Part shown: piece by piece, positions 1-6,265 of the stretch | Layout: each line of letters begins with the position of its first letter | Numbering within the stretch: the first letter of the stretch is position 1 | Assembly: GCA_035406565.1 (NCBI GenBank) | Contig: DAONLG010000047.1 | Location: 1 to 11,489 of the forward strand | Length of the DNA stretch: 11,489 bases | Origin: Soehngenia sp035406565 | Lineage (GTDB): Bacteria; Bacillota; Clostridia; Tissierellales; Tissierellaceae | Direction of reading: 5' to 3' | Made by a program: the position numbers and the translations under genes | Notes under the pieces: model-generated | The model's database searches: none | The model's input: only the letters and a program-made list of their open reading frames with translations | What the model was told of the DNA's origin: nothing

Positions 1-76
1 GACTCATTAGCTCAGTTGGTAGAGCACCTGACTCTTAATCAGGGTGTCCAGGGTTCGAGTCCCTGATGGGTCACCA
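1..76 (+). tRNA. tRNA-Lys (anticodon CTT)
   Basis: A full cloverleaf can be drawn. The acceptor arms GACTCAT (1-7) and ATGGGTC (66-72) pair with one G-T wobble, followed by discriminator A73 and an encoded CCA at 74-76. The anticodon loop is CTCTTAA, giving CTT, which reads AAG lysine codons. The D arm (AGCTCAGTTGGTAGAGC) and T loop (TTCGAGT) are standard. Its promoter lies before the window. It is three bases upstream of the next tRNA, so the two are almost certainly co-transcribed and then processed. Confidence 0.97.
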
Positions 77-79
77 TAT

Positions 80-163
80 GCGGGAATGGCGGAATTGGCA
101 GACGCGCTAGACTTAGGATCTAGTGTCTTTGACGTGGGGGTTCAAATCCTCTTTCCCGCACCA
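80..163 (+). tRNA. tRNA-Leu (anticodon TAG), copy 1
   Basis: This 84-base class II tRNA has a long variable arm and an encoded CCA. Acceptor GCGGGAA pairs with TTCCCGC. The anticodon stem CTAGA/TCTAG encloses loop CTTAGGA, giving anticodon TAG, which reads CTN leucine codons. It is nearly identical to the tRNA at 4159-4242, with two single-base differences: one in the variable arm (T versus A in GTGTCnTTG) and one in the T loop (A versus G). A terminator hairpin follows directly. Confidence 0.97.
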
Positions 164-167
164 TATC

Positions 168-200
168 AACCAGAGAAATTATTCTCTGGTTTTTAAATTT
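168..200 (+). terminator. Rho-independent terminator after tRNA-Lys/tRNA-Leu
   Basis: A perfect 10-bp stem AACCAGAGAA (168-177) / TTCTCTGGTT (182-191) with a 4-base loop is followed by a T-rich tract. It ends the Lys-Leu tRNA transcript, so tRNA-Arg needs its own promoter. Confidence 0.9.
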
Positions 201-220
201 TTACTTATTGTTGTTTTTTG

Positions 221-229
221 TGATATAAT
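221..229 (+). promoter_or_regulatory. Extended -10 promoter of tRNA-Arg
   Basis: TGATATAAT is an extended -10 (TG at 221-222, TATAAT at 224-229), 20 bases before the mature tRNA 5' end. The region 17 bp upstream (TTACTT, 201-206) is a poor -35 match, so the extended -10 probably carries most of the recognition. Confidence 0.75.
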
Positions 230-249
230 TAAATAAATATTATTTATAA

Positions 250-326
250 GCACCCTTAGCTCAGTTGGATAGAGTCGCTGGCTTCGAACCAGTTGGTCGG
301 GGGTTCGAGTCCCTCAGGGTGCACCA
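250..326 (+). tRNA. tRNA-Arg (anticodon TCG)
   Basis: A 77-base cloverleaf with acceptor GCACCCT (250-256) pairing to AGGGTGC (316-322), discriminator A323 and an encoded CCA at 324-326. The anticodon loop CTTCGAA gives TCG, reading CGA and related arginine codons. These are rarely used in the surrounding genes, which strongly prefer AGA/AGG. It is transcribed as a single gene between its own promoter and terminator. Confidence 0.96.
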
Positions 327-330
327 TTTA

Positions 331-367
331 AGCCTTATCATTTGCAGATAAGGTTTTTGTTTTTTTA
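331..367 (+). terminator. Terminator after tRNA-Arg
   Basis: Stem CCTTATC (333-339) / GATAAGG (347-353) with a 7-base loop is followed by TTTTTGTTTTTTTT. The T tract also lies where the -35 of the cca promoter would be, so the terminator and the next promoter are packed together. Confidence 0.88.
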
Positions 368-378
368 TATTGATTTTA

Positions 379-387
379 TGCTATACT
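379..387 (+). promoter_or_regulatory. Extended -10 promoter of the cca-glmM-degV operon
   Basis: TGCTATACT is an extended -10 (TG 379-380, TATACT 382-387). A possible -35 TTGTTT at 357-362 has a long 19-bp spacer. Predicted transcription start is about 394-395, giving an unusually short leader of about a dozen bases that holds little more than the Shine-Dalgarno of cca. Confidence 0.65.
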
Positions 388-395
388 TAATTAAT

Positions 396-402
396 GGAGG
401 AG
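396..402 (+). promoter_or_regulatory. Shine-Dalgarno deciding the cca start
   Basis: GGAGGAG sits 3-5 bases before the ATG at 406. It overlaps codons 1-3 of the upstream in-frame ATG at 394, which coincides with the predicted transcript start, so 394 is unlikely to be the initiation codon. Confidence 0.8.
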
Positions 403-405
403 AAA

Positions 406-1740
406 ATGGATATTTATATTCCCGAATACGTGAATAAAATTTTATATATGTTAGAATCAAATGGCTATCAAGCATATCTTGTTGGTGGCTGTGTGAGGGA
501 TCACTTAATAGGCAAAAAACCATCTGATTATGATGTAGCTACAAATGCTACACCTGAGGATATAGAAAGAATTTTTAGTGACTTTAAAATTGTCGACATA
601 GGGAAAAAGTTTGGAACTATAACGATTGTCATGGAAGAAGGACAAGTTGAAGTTACTACATTTAGATCAGAAGATAAATACATTAAAGGCAGGAAACCTG
701 AAAATGTAAAATATATATCAAATTTAACAGAAGATCTCAAAAGAAGAGATTTTACAATTAATGCTATAGCATACAATCCTAAAGTTGGTTTTATAGATCC
801 TTTCGGAGGAATGAGTGATTTAAAATTAAGGACGATAAGATGTGTTGGGGATCCGAATGAGAGGTTAAAAGAGGATTATTTGAGGATACTTCGAGCTGTT
901 AGATTTGCGACACAACTCGAATTTACAATAGATGTACAAACAGCTAATGCCTGTGCTAAATTTTCTAGCAAATTAAAGGATATAAGCAAAGAGAGAATAA
1001 GAGATGAATTTATTAAAATTCTTCTTTCAGACAAACCATCTTATGGCATTAGACTTATGAAGGACCTCGGAATTTTGCAGGTTATTTTGCCTGAAATGAT
1101 TCCTGCTATAGGATTTGATCAGAGAAATCCTCATCATGATTTAACCGTTTTTGAGCATACTTTGGAAGTTTTGGATAATACGCCCAAAGTATTAGAAGTT
1201 AGAGTGGCTGCATTGTTTCATGACATAGGAAAACCCTATACTTTTAAATTAGATGAAAATGGAATAGGGCATTTTTATGGACATGAAAAAATTAGTACTG
1301 AGATTGCAAAAGAAGTTTTAACTAGATTGAATTTTTCAAATGAGTTAATAAAAAATTCTCTAGTATTGATAAATGAGCATATGAATTACGCTAAATATTT
1401 AAATAAGAAATATGTTAAAAGACAATTACAAAGGATAGGGTACAAAAATTTCAATAATTTAATTGATCTTCAAATTGCTGATAAACTCAGCAAAAAAGGA
1501 GATAAAGATTTGAGTTATTTTGAAGAGAAAAGAAGGATTTTAAGAGAAATTGAAGATGAACCTTATTCAAGAAGCCATTTAGCAGTCAATGGAGATGATT
1601 TAAAAGCTTTAGGTATACAAGAAGGTCCATTAATTGGAGAAGTTTTAGATTATTTACTTGAGGTAGTGATTGAAAATCCTAAGAAGAATAACAGGTCTGA
1701 TCTAATAGAGATAGTTAAAAGCAAGTATTTAAAAAAATGA
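406..1740 (+). CDS. cca: CCA tRNA nucleotidyltransferase (class II, HD domain)
   Basis: This enzyme adds or repairs the 3'-terminal CCA of tRNAs using CTP and ATP. The N-terminal nucleotidyltransferase head has the G-G-C-V-R-D loop (27-32) and the DYD metal-binding pair (41-43), then RRDFTINA (113-120). The EDYLR motif (156-160) is the amino-acid template that selects C and A in class II enzymes. An HD-type domain follows, with H272-D273 in the FHDIGKP context. At 444 aa it is the normal size for HD-containing bacterial enzymes. The start at 406 is chosen over 394 because the Shine-Dalgarno lies between them. It is the first gene of an operon, 20 bases before glmM, and sits beside tRNA genes that already encode CCA, so its role here is probably 3'-end repair rather than obligate maturation. 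A dedicated CC-adding, A-adding or poly(A) enzyme cannot be fully excluded without alignment. Confidence 0.93.
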   Translation: MDIYIPEYVNKILYMLESNGYQAYLVGGCVRDHLIGKKPSDYDVATNATPEDIERIFSDFKIVDIGKKFGTITIVMEEGQVEVTTFRSEDKYIKGRKPENVKYISNLTEDLKRRDFTINAIAYNPKVGFIDPFGGMSDLKLRTIRCVGDPNERLKEDYLRILRAVRFATQLEFTIDVQTANACAKFSSKLKDISKERIRDEFIKILLSDKPSYGIRLMKDLGILQVILPEMIPAIGFDQRNPHHDLTVFEHTLEVLDNTPKVLEVRVAALFHDIGKPYTFKLDENGIGHFYGHEKISTEIAKEVLTRLNFSNELIKNSLVLINEHMNYAKYLNKKYVKRQLQRIGYKNFNNLIDLQIADKLSKKGDKDLSYFEEKRRILREIEDEPYSRSHLAVNGDDLKALGIQEGPLIGEVLDYLLEVVIENPKKNNRSDLIEIVKSKYLKK

Positions 1741-1748
1741 TTTAAATG

Positions 1749-1755
1749 AAGGAGG
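1749..1755 (+). promoter_or_regulatory. Shine-Dalgarno deciding the glmM start
   Basis: AAGGAGG lies 5 bases before ATG 1761. The in-frame ATG at 1746 overlaps this site and has no upstream Shine-Dalgarno. Confidence 0.85.
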
Positions 1756-1760
1756 CTAAT

Positions 1761-3104
1761 ATGGGGAAATTATTTGGTACAGATGGAGTCAGGGGAGTAG
1801 CTAATATAGAGCTTACACCTGAACTTGCATATGAGATTGGAAGAGCTGGAGGATTTGTATTAACTCATGGCAACAGGGGAAAAGTAGTTGTTGGTAAAGA
1901 CACAAGAGCATCATCTGATATGCTCGAAGCTGCAATAAGTGCAGGTTTATGCTCAATAGGGTTAGATGTTATACAAGTTGGCATTATACCAACGCCAGCA
2001 GTAGCTTATTTAACTCGTAGATATAATGCTCTTGCAGGTGTAGTAATTTCAGCTTCACACAATCCCTATGAATACAACGGGATAAAGTTTTTCAGTGCAG
2101 ATGGGTATAAACTACCTGATGAAATAGAAGATGAAATAGAAGATATTCTATTAAATAATAAATCAATTGAATTACGACCTATTAAAAACAGCATAGGAAG
2201 GATATATTTTGAAAATAATGCTCCAACACATTATAAAGAATATTTAAAAGAAAAGATTGGAATTGACCTAAAGGGTTATAAAATAGCCATGGACTGCGGC
2301 AATGGAGCTTTGTACAAGATAGGGCCTGAAATAATTAGAGAACTCAATGGTGATGTGATTGCAATAAACACTGAACCTGATGGGACAAATATAAACAATA
2401 ATTGTGGTTCAACAAACCCTCATCTTGCTCAACAACTAGTTTTAGACACAAATGCAGATCTAGGTATTTCTTTTGACGGAGATGGAGATAGGATCATTGC
2501 AATAGATGAAAAAGGCAGAATAATCGATGGGGATCATTTGCTTGCGATTTGTGGCAGATTTTTAAAAAAGCAAAATCATTTAAACGGCAATACAATAGTT
2601 GCCACTGTAATGAGTAATATGGGTCTTGAAGTATTTTTATCTCAAAATGAGATTAATTTACTGAGAACTCCTGTTGGGGATAGGTATATAATTGAAGAAA
2701 TGAAAAAAGGGAATTATGTACTTGGAGGAGAACAGTCAGGACATATCATTTTTATGGATTTAAACACTACTGGGGACGGTCTAGCGACAGGGCTGCAACT
2801 GCTAAAAATAATGATAAAAGAGAATGAAAAAGCTTCATCTCTAAATGATTTAGTAGAGAACTTACCACAAGTGTTAATAAATGCTAGAGTGAAACCGGAG
2901 AATAAAAATAAATTTTTAGATTTTCCAGAAATAGAGAATGCAATTAAAGAGTTAGAGAAAAAGTTTAGGGGCACAGGAAGGGTATTGATAAGGCCTTCAG
3001 GAACAGAGCCATTAGTAAGGGTTATGATAGAGGGCAAAGATTATGATTGGATAAAAAAAGAAGCAGAAAATTTAGCATTATTGATAGAAGAAATATTATT
3101 ATAG
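1761..3104 (+). CDS. glmM: Phosphoglucosamine mutase
   Basis: GlmM interconverts glucosamine-6-phosphate and glucosamine-1-phosphate, leading to UDP-GlcNAc for peptidoglycan, in the cytoplasm. The 447-aa product has all four hallmarks of the alpha-D-phosphohexomutase family. These are the active-site phosphoserine S99 in SASHNPYEYNG, the metal-binding loop DGDGDR (239-244), the sugar-binding loop GEQSGH (323-328) and the phosphate-binding loop RPSGTEP (411-417). The N-terminal GKLFGTDGVRG is typical of GlmM rather than of phosphomannomutases. It starts 20 bases after cca and ends 15 bases before the DegV gene, so it belongs to the same operon. In many Firmicutes glmM follows cdaA and cdaR and precedes glmS. 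None of these is beside it here, so the usual link to c-di-AMP synthesis is not seen. Confidence 0.96.
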   Translation: MGKLFGTDGVRGVANIELTPELAYEIGRAGGFVLTHGNRGKVVVGKDTRASSDMLEAAISAGLCSIGLDVIQVGIIPTPAVAYLTRRYNALAGVVISASHNPYEYNGIKFFSADGYKLPDEIEDEIEDILLNNKSIELRPIKNSIGRIYFENNAPTHYKEYLKEKIGIDLKGYKIAMDCGNGALYKIGPEIIRELNGDVIAINTEPDGTNINNNCGSTNPHLAQQLVLDTNADLGISFDGDGDRIIAIDEKGRIIDGDHLLAICGRFLKKQNHLNGNTIVATVMSNMGLEVFLSQNEINLLRTPVGDRYIIEEMKKGNYVLGGEQSGHIIFMDLNTTGDGLATGLQLLKIMIKENEKASSLNDLVENLPQVLINARVKPENKNKFLDFPEIENAIKELEKKFRGTGRVLIRPSGTEPLVRVMIEGKDYDWIKKEAENLALLIEEILL

Positions 3105-3119
3105 AATAGGGGAATTAAT

Positions 3120-3983
3120 ATGAATATTGTAGCAGATTCGAGCTGCGATGTTAACGAGCAATTACTAGAATCAATTAATATTAAAGAAATTGAAGAAAAA
3201 ATCAATGACAATTTAGCAATAGATTTTGTTCCATTTAAAATATATGTCGATGGGGTTGAATTTATTGATGATAAAAATCTAGATAAGAATGATTTGGTAA
3301 AACATATGCATGATAGTCCAAATCCAATAAGAACATCTTGTCCTTCACCTGGGGATTTTTTAAATTCATTTTTGAAGAGTACTACATCTTTTGCCATTAC
3401 GATATCAAAAGAATTATCAGGAGCGTATAATTCAGCTATTGCAGCTAAAAATATTGCATTAGAGCAAAAAAACAAGTTCGTGCATATTTTTAATTCTAAA
3501 TCAGCTAGTGCAGGAGAGGTGTTGATATTATTAAAGCTAATAGAAGAAATAAAAAAAGGTATTTCTAACATTGAAATAGTAAACAATGTAGAAAAATACA
3601 TCTCTGATATGAAAACTTATTTTATTTCTGAAGATTTGGGAAATTTAATTAAAAATGGAAGAATTTCAAAAGTCAATGGCTTAATTGCTAATATATTAAA
3701 TGTAAAGTTAATCATGAAAGGCAATGAATTAGGAGAGATAGAGCTAGAAGAAAAAGTAAGGGGATCAAGTAAAGCGTTTAACAAACTTGTTGATATAATA
3801 GAAAGTACAAATGTAAATTTTTCAGAGAAAATTGCAGTCATTTCTCATGCGAATGCAATTGATAAAGCTTTAGGATTAAAAGAAAAATTAAAAAAGCTCA
3901 GATTTAAGGATATAATAATTGTTGAAACTAAAGGATTGTCAACATCATATGTAAATGATGGCGGAGTGATAATAAGTTTTTAG
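3120..3983 (+). CDS. DegV-family (FakB-like) fatty-acid-binding protein
   Basis: This 287-aa protein fits the DegV fold. Known members (FakB) hold a fatty acid while the FakA kinase phosphorylates it for phospholipid synthesis. Visible family motifs are DSSCDV (6-11), the loop RTSCPSPGDF (71-80), ISKELSGAYNSA (95-106) and the stretch EDLGNLIKNGRISKVNG. The Thr/Ser residues of the second and third motifs are expected to contact the lipid carboxylate. The C-terminus reads GLSTSYVNDGGVIISF in place of the GTHxGPGA type of ending, so the His that many FakB proteins place there is absent. The N-terminal half also carries extra charged residues (INIKEIEEKINDN). Ligand and partner are therefore uncertain. 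Shine-Dalgarno AGGGGA lies 6 bases before the ATG, and it is the third and last gene of the cca operon. No fakA is in the window. Confidence 0.85.
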   Translation: MNIVADSSCDVNEQLLESINIKEIEEKINDNLAIDFVPFKIYVDGVEFIDDKNLDKNDLVKHMHDSPNPIRTSCPSPGDFLNSFLKSTTSFAITISKELSGAYNSAIAAKNIALEQKNKFVHIFNSKSASAGEVLILLKLIEEIKKGISNIEIVNNVEKYISDMKTYFISEDLGNLIKNGRISKVNGLIANILNVKLIMKGNELGEIELEEKVRGSSKAFNKLVDIIESTNVNFSEKIAVISHANAIDKALGLKEKLKKLRFKDIIIVETKGLSTSYVNDGGVIISF

Positions 3984-4005
3984 AATTCAATATAGTAACA
4001 TGAAA

Positions 4006-4062
4006 ATTTGTAAGACTAAATAAACTCTAAATTAAAAAGGAGTCTAATTTAGTCTTACAAAT
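4006..4062. other. 57-base hairpin with perfect 16-bp stem
   Basis: The arms ATTTGTAAGACTAAAT (4006-4021) and ATTTAGTCTTACAAAT (4047-4062) are exact inverted repeats. Inside, ACTC (4024-4027) can pair with GAGT (4040-4043). The downstream side is AATAATCC, not a T tract, so this is not a standard terminator. It begins 22 bases after the DegV stop codon and may end or protect the 3' end of the cca operon transcript. A competing inner hairpin, CTAAATTA (4027-4034) / TAATTTAG (4045-4052), is mutually exclusive with the outer stem. Confidence 0.7.
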
Positions 4063-4102
4063 AATCCTATAGAAAATAATAATGCATATTTTTGATATGG
4101 TG

Positions 4103-4130
4103 TTGACAAAACATCAGTAAATGCTATAAT
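4103..4130 (+). promoter_or_regulatory. Consensus promoter of tRNA-Leu copy 2
   Basis: A perfect -35 TTGACA (4103-4108) and perfect -10 TATAAT (4125-4130) are separated by 16 bp, with an extended -10 TG at 4122-4123. This is the strongest promoter in the window, as expected for a stable RNA gene. The mature tRNA begins 28 bases beyond the -10. Confidence 0.92.
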
Positions 4131-4158
4131 TATAAAGGCAGGCAAATTTTATGCATTT

Positions 4159-4242
4159 GCGGGAATGGCGGAATTGGCAGACGCGCTAGACTTAGGATCT
4201 AGTGTCATTGACGTGGGGGTTCAAGTCCTCTTTCCCGCACCA
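4159..4242 (+). tRNA. tRNA-Leu (anticodon TAG), copy 2
   Basis: This 84-base class II tRNA with encoded CCA and anticodon TAG is identical to the copy at 80-163 except for two bases, in the variable arm and T loop. It is a single-gene unit with a consensus promoter and its own terminator. The bases ATCAACCAG just after the gene (4245-4253) are also shared with copy 1 (165-173), showing that the duplication included part of the 3' flank. Confidence 0.97.
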
Positions 4243-4247
4243 GAATC

Positions 4248-4277
4248 AACCAGTGGTATCAGCCATTGGTTTTTTTA
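4248..4277 (+). terminator. Terminator after tRNA-Leu copy 2
   Basis: Stem AACCAGTGG (4248-4256) / CCATTGGTT (4263-4271), nine pairs with one G-T wobble and a 6-base loop, is followed by seven T residues. It separates the tRNA transcript from the tig operon. Confidence 0.9.
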
Positions 4278-4312
4278 TATACTGTTTGTTTATATTAAAA
4301 TTTTATCAGTTA

Positions 4313-4321
4313 TGATATAAT
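4313..4321 (+). promoter_or_regulatory. Extended -10 promoter of the tig-clpP-clpX operon
   Basis: TGATATAAT (TG 4313-4314, TATAAT 4316-4321) has no good -35 at 17 bp. Predicted transcription start is near 4328, giving a leader of about 40 bases. No CtsR-type direct repeat (GGTCAAA-like heptamers) and no CIRCE inverted repeat is visible around it, so heat-shock control by those regulators is not supported here. Confidence 0.7.
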
Positions 4322-4353
4322 GACTTGATGGAAGAAAAGCAAAAAATTATCAT

Positions 4354-4359
4354 AGGGGG
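4354..4359 (+). promoter_or_regulatory. Shine-Dalgarno deciding the tig start
   Basis: AGGGGG lies 7 bases before ATG 4367. In-frame start codons at 4325 (TTG) and 4328 (ATG) fall at the predicted transcript start and have no Shine-Dalgarno. Confidence 0.82.
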
Positions 4360-4366
4360 TTCATTA

Positions 4367-5668
4367 ATGAAAGTAGATTATGTAAAAAAAGAGAAAAATA
4401 CAGTGTACTTTGATGCTCAATTCACTCCAGAAGAGTTTGAAGAAGCAGTACAAAAAGCTTATATTGCTAATAGATCAAGATTTAACATACCTGGGTTTAG
4501 AAAAGGAAAAGCACCAAGACAATTGATAGAATTGAATTATGGAAAAGAAATCTTCTATGAAGATGCTATCAACGATTTATTACCAGAAGCATATTCACAT
4601 GCTATAGATGAATTTAAATTAGAGCCAGTTGATAGACCTGATGTAGATATTGAAGACATAGAGAAAGATAAACCTATTATTGCTAAATTTAGCGTAGAAG
4701 TAAAACCAGAAGTTAAACTAGGAGATTACAGCAATTTAGAAATCGAAAAAACTGATTACTCTGTAACTGATGAAATGATAAATGCAGAACTTGAAAGAGT
4801 AAGAGATATGAATGCAAGAATTATTGACGCAGGGGACAGAGAAATCGTTGACAAGGATATATTGACTATTGACTTTGAAGGATATATAGATGGAGAACCA
4901 TTTGAAGGCGGTAGTGCTAAAGATCAAACTTTGGAAATCGGTTCTGGACAATTTATTCCTGGTTTTGAAGAAGGACTAATCGGAAAGAAAAAAGGCGAAG
5001 AAGTTGAAATAAATGTAAAGTTCCCAGAAGATTATTTTGAAGAATCTTTAAGGGGAAAAGATGCTACTTTTAAAGTTACTATAAAAGAAGTTAAATATAA
5101 AGAACTACCAGAATTAGATGATGAGTTTGCTATGGATGTAAGCGAATTTGAAACATTAGAAGAATATAAAAATAGTATTAAAGTAGAACTAGAAAAATCT
5201 TTAAAAGAGCAAGAAAATATAGATTTAGAGAATAAAATCGTAGAGAAACTAGTAGAGATATCTGAATTTGAGATACCAGATGCTATGATTGAGTCACAAA
5301 TAGACTCAGAACTAGATAATTTTGATTATAGAATGAAAATGCAAGGCTTTAGTCTTGAAAAATACCTCGAGCTAACTAATATGAGCATTGATCAAATGAG
5401 AGAAAGCTTTAGAGAAGTGGCAAAGAAGAAAGTAGAAGCTCAATTAGTTTTAGAAGCTGTAGCAAAAAATGAAAAAATTGAGGCAACTGATGAAGACATA
5501 CAAAAAGAATTAGAAAAAATAGCTGAATCTTATAGCCCAGATAATAAAGAGAAATTTATTGAGGACATGAAAAAAGGAGATTTAAATTTCTTAAAAGAGG
5601 GTATTATAAATGACAAGGTTTTAGATTTCCTTAAAGAAAGAGTAAAATACGTACAGATGGAGGGGTAA
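4367..5668 (+). CDS. tig: Trigger factor (ribosome-associated chaperone, prolyl isomerase)
   Basis: Trigger factor docks at the ribosome exit tunnel and shields nascent chains. The 433-aa protein has the usual three parts. The N-terminal ribosome-binding domain carries the signature GFRKGKAP at 43-50, with F44-R45-K46 as the ribosome contact. An FKBP-type peptidyl-prolyl isomerase domain at about 160-245 contains DFEGYIDGEPFEGG and GSGQFIPGFEEGLIG. A C-terminal helical, acidic and lysine-rich arm domain forms the chaperone cradle. The length is typical. The start at 4367 matches the conserved beginning and the Shine-Dalgarno. It is the first gene of the quality-control operon, and clpP begins two bases after its stop codon. 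Confidence 0.96.
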   Translation: MKVDYVKKEKNTVYFDAQFTPEEFEEAVQKAYIANRSRFNIPGFRKGKAPRQLIELNYGKEIFYEDAINDLLPEAYSHAIDEFKLEPVDRPDVDIEDIEKDKPIIAKFSVEVKPEVKLGDYSNLEIEKTDYSVTDEMINAELERVRDMNARIIDAGDREIVDKDILTIDFEGYIDGEPFEGGSAKDQTLEIGSGQFIPGFEEGLIGKKKGEEVEINVKFPEDYFEESLRGKDATFKVTIKEVKYKELPELDDEFAMDVSEFETLEEYKNSIKVELEKSLKEQENIDLENKIVEKLVEISEFEIPDAMIESQIDSELDNFDYRMKMQGFSLEKYLELTNMSIDQMRESFREVAKKKVEAQLVLEAVAKNEKIEATDEDIQKELEKIAESYSPDNKEKFIEDMKKGDLNFLKEGIINDKVLDFLKERVKYVQMEG

Positions 5669-5670
5669 AT

Positions 5671-6255
5671 ATGGCGTTAGTGCCAATTGTTGTTGAACAA
5701 ACAAATCGGGGAGAAAGGTCTTATGATATTTATTCTCGACTTTTAAAAGATAGAATCATCATGCTTGGAAGTGAAATAAATGACCAAGTAGCTGAATTGG
5801 TGGTTGCCCAAATGCTATTTTTGGAAGCTGAAGATCCAGAAAAAGATATTCAACTTTATATAAATAGCCCTGGGGGCTCTGTTAGTGCAGGCTTTGCAAT
5901 TTATGATACTATGCAATATATAAAACCTGATGTCGCTACGATTTGCATAGGTAGAGCTGCGAGCATGGGAGCTTTTCTATTGGCAGCAGGTCAAAAAGGC
6001 AAGAGATTTGCATTGCCAAATGCTGACATTATGATACATCAGCCACTTGGAGGAGCACAAGGGCAAGCTGAAGACATTAGGATTCAAGCTGAGAAGATTA
6101 TTGAGATAAGAGAAAGAATCAACCGTATATTATCTGAAAGAACAGGACAGCCTCTAGAAAGAATAGCAAAAGACACTGATAGGGATTATTATATGAGTGC
6201 ATATGAAGCAGTAAAATACGGTATTATTGATGCAGTTATGGAGAAAAGAAATTAG
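5671..6255 (+). CDS. clpP: ATP-dependent Clp protease proteolytic subunit
   Basis: ClpP forms the double-ring serine protease chamber that degrades proteins fed by ClpX or other Clp ATPases. The 194-aa protein has the complete catalytic triad: S98 in GRAASMGA, H123 in MIHQPLGG and D172 in DTDRDYYMSA. The N-terminal MALVPIVVEQTNRGERSYDIYSRLL is the standard axial-loop and handle region, with little or no extra propeptide. Its Shine-Dalgarno GGAGGGG (5659-5665) lies inside the last codons of tig, so translation is likely coupled. clpX follows after 10 bases, giving a matched ClpXP pair. The B. subtilis tig-clpX locus has clpP elsewhere, so this linkage is the alternative arrangement seen in other bacteria. 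Confidence 0.98.
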   Translation: MALVPIVVEQTNRGERSYDIYSRLLKDRIIMLGSEINDQVAELVVAQMLFLEAEDPEKDIQLYINSPGGSVSAGFAIYDTMQYIKPDVATICIGRAASMGAFLLAAGQKGKRFALPNADIMIHQPLGGAQGQAEDIRIQAEKIIEIRERINRILSERTGQPLERIAKDTDRDYYMSAYEAVKYGIIDAVMEKRN

Positions 6256-6261
6256 AGGTGA
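6254..6261 (+). promoter_or_regulatory. Shine-Dalgarno deciding the clpX start
   Basis: AGAGGTGA, close to the full anti-Shine-Dalgarno complement, overlaps the clpP stop codon and precedes ATG 6266 by 4 bases. The in-frame ATGs at 6227 and 6230 are inside clpP and would add a non-conserved peptide. Confidence 0.85.
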
Positions 6262-6265
6262 TTGG

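Noticed and set aside
1..326. tRNA cluster as an integration site for a mobile element.
   Set aside because: No integrase, recombinase or partial tRNA 3'-end repeat is present. Both tRNA-Leu copies are full length with promoters or co-transcription and terminators, which fits gene duplication better than an att site.
394..405. Upstream in-frame ATG for cca.
   Set aside because: It overlaps the Shine-Dalgarno and coincides with the predicted transcript start; ATG 406 is properly spaced.
3041..3601. Minus-strand 186-codon frame opposite the DegV gene.
   Set aside because: It is low-complexity, rich in Ser, Phe and Ile, with no motif or ribosome-binding site, and opposes a well-supported DegV family gene. 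It is a shadow of AT-rich coding DNA.
3984..4158. Possible riboswitch or T-box leader in the intergenic region.
   Set aside because: No T-box sequence, specifier loop or known riboswitch core is visible. The following gene is a tRNA with its own consensus promoter, so a leader switch would have no coding target.
4277..4366. Possible CtsR or CIRCE heat-shock operator before tig.
   Set aside because: I looked for GGTCAAA-type direct repeats and the long CIRCE inverted repeat and found neither.
6227..6265. Longer clpX starting inside clpP.
   Set aside because: The extra residues (MMQLWRKEIRGDW) are translated clpP 3' sequence out of frame and are not part of the ClpX family; the Shine-Dalgarno points to 6266.
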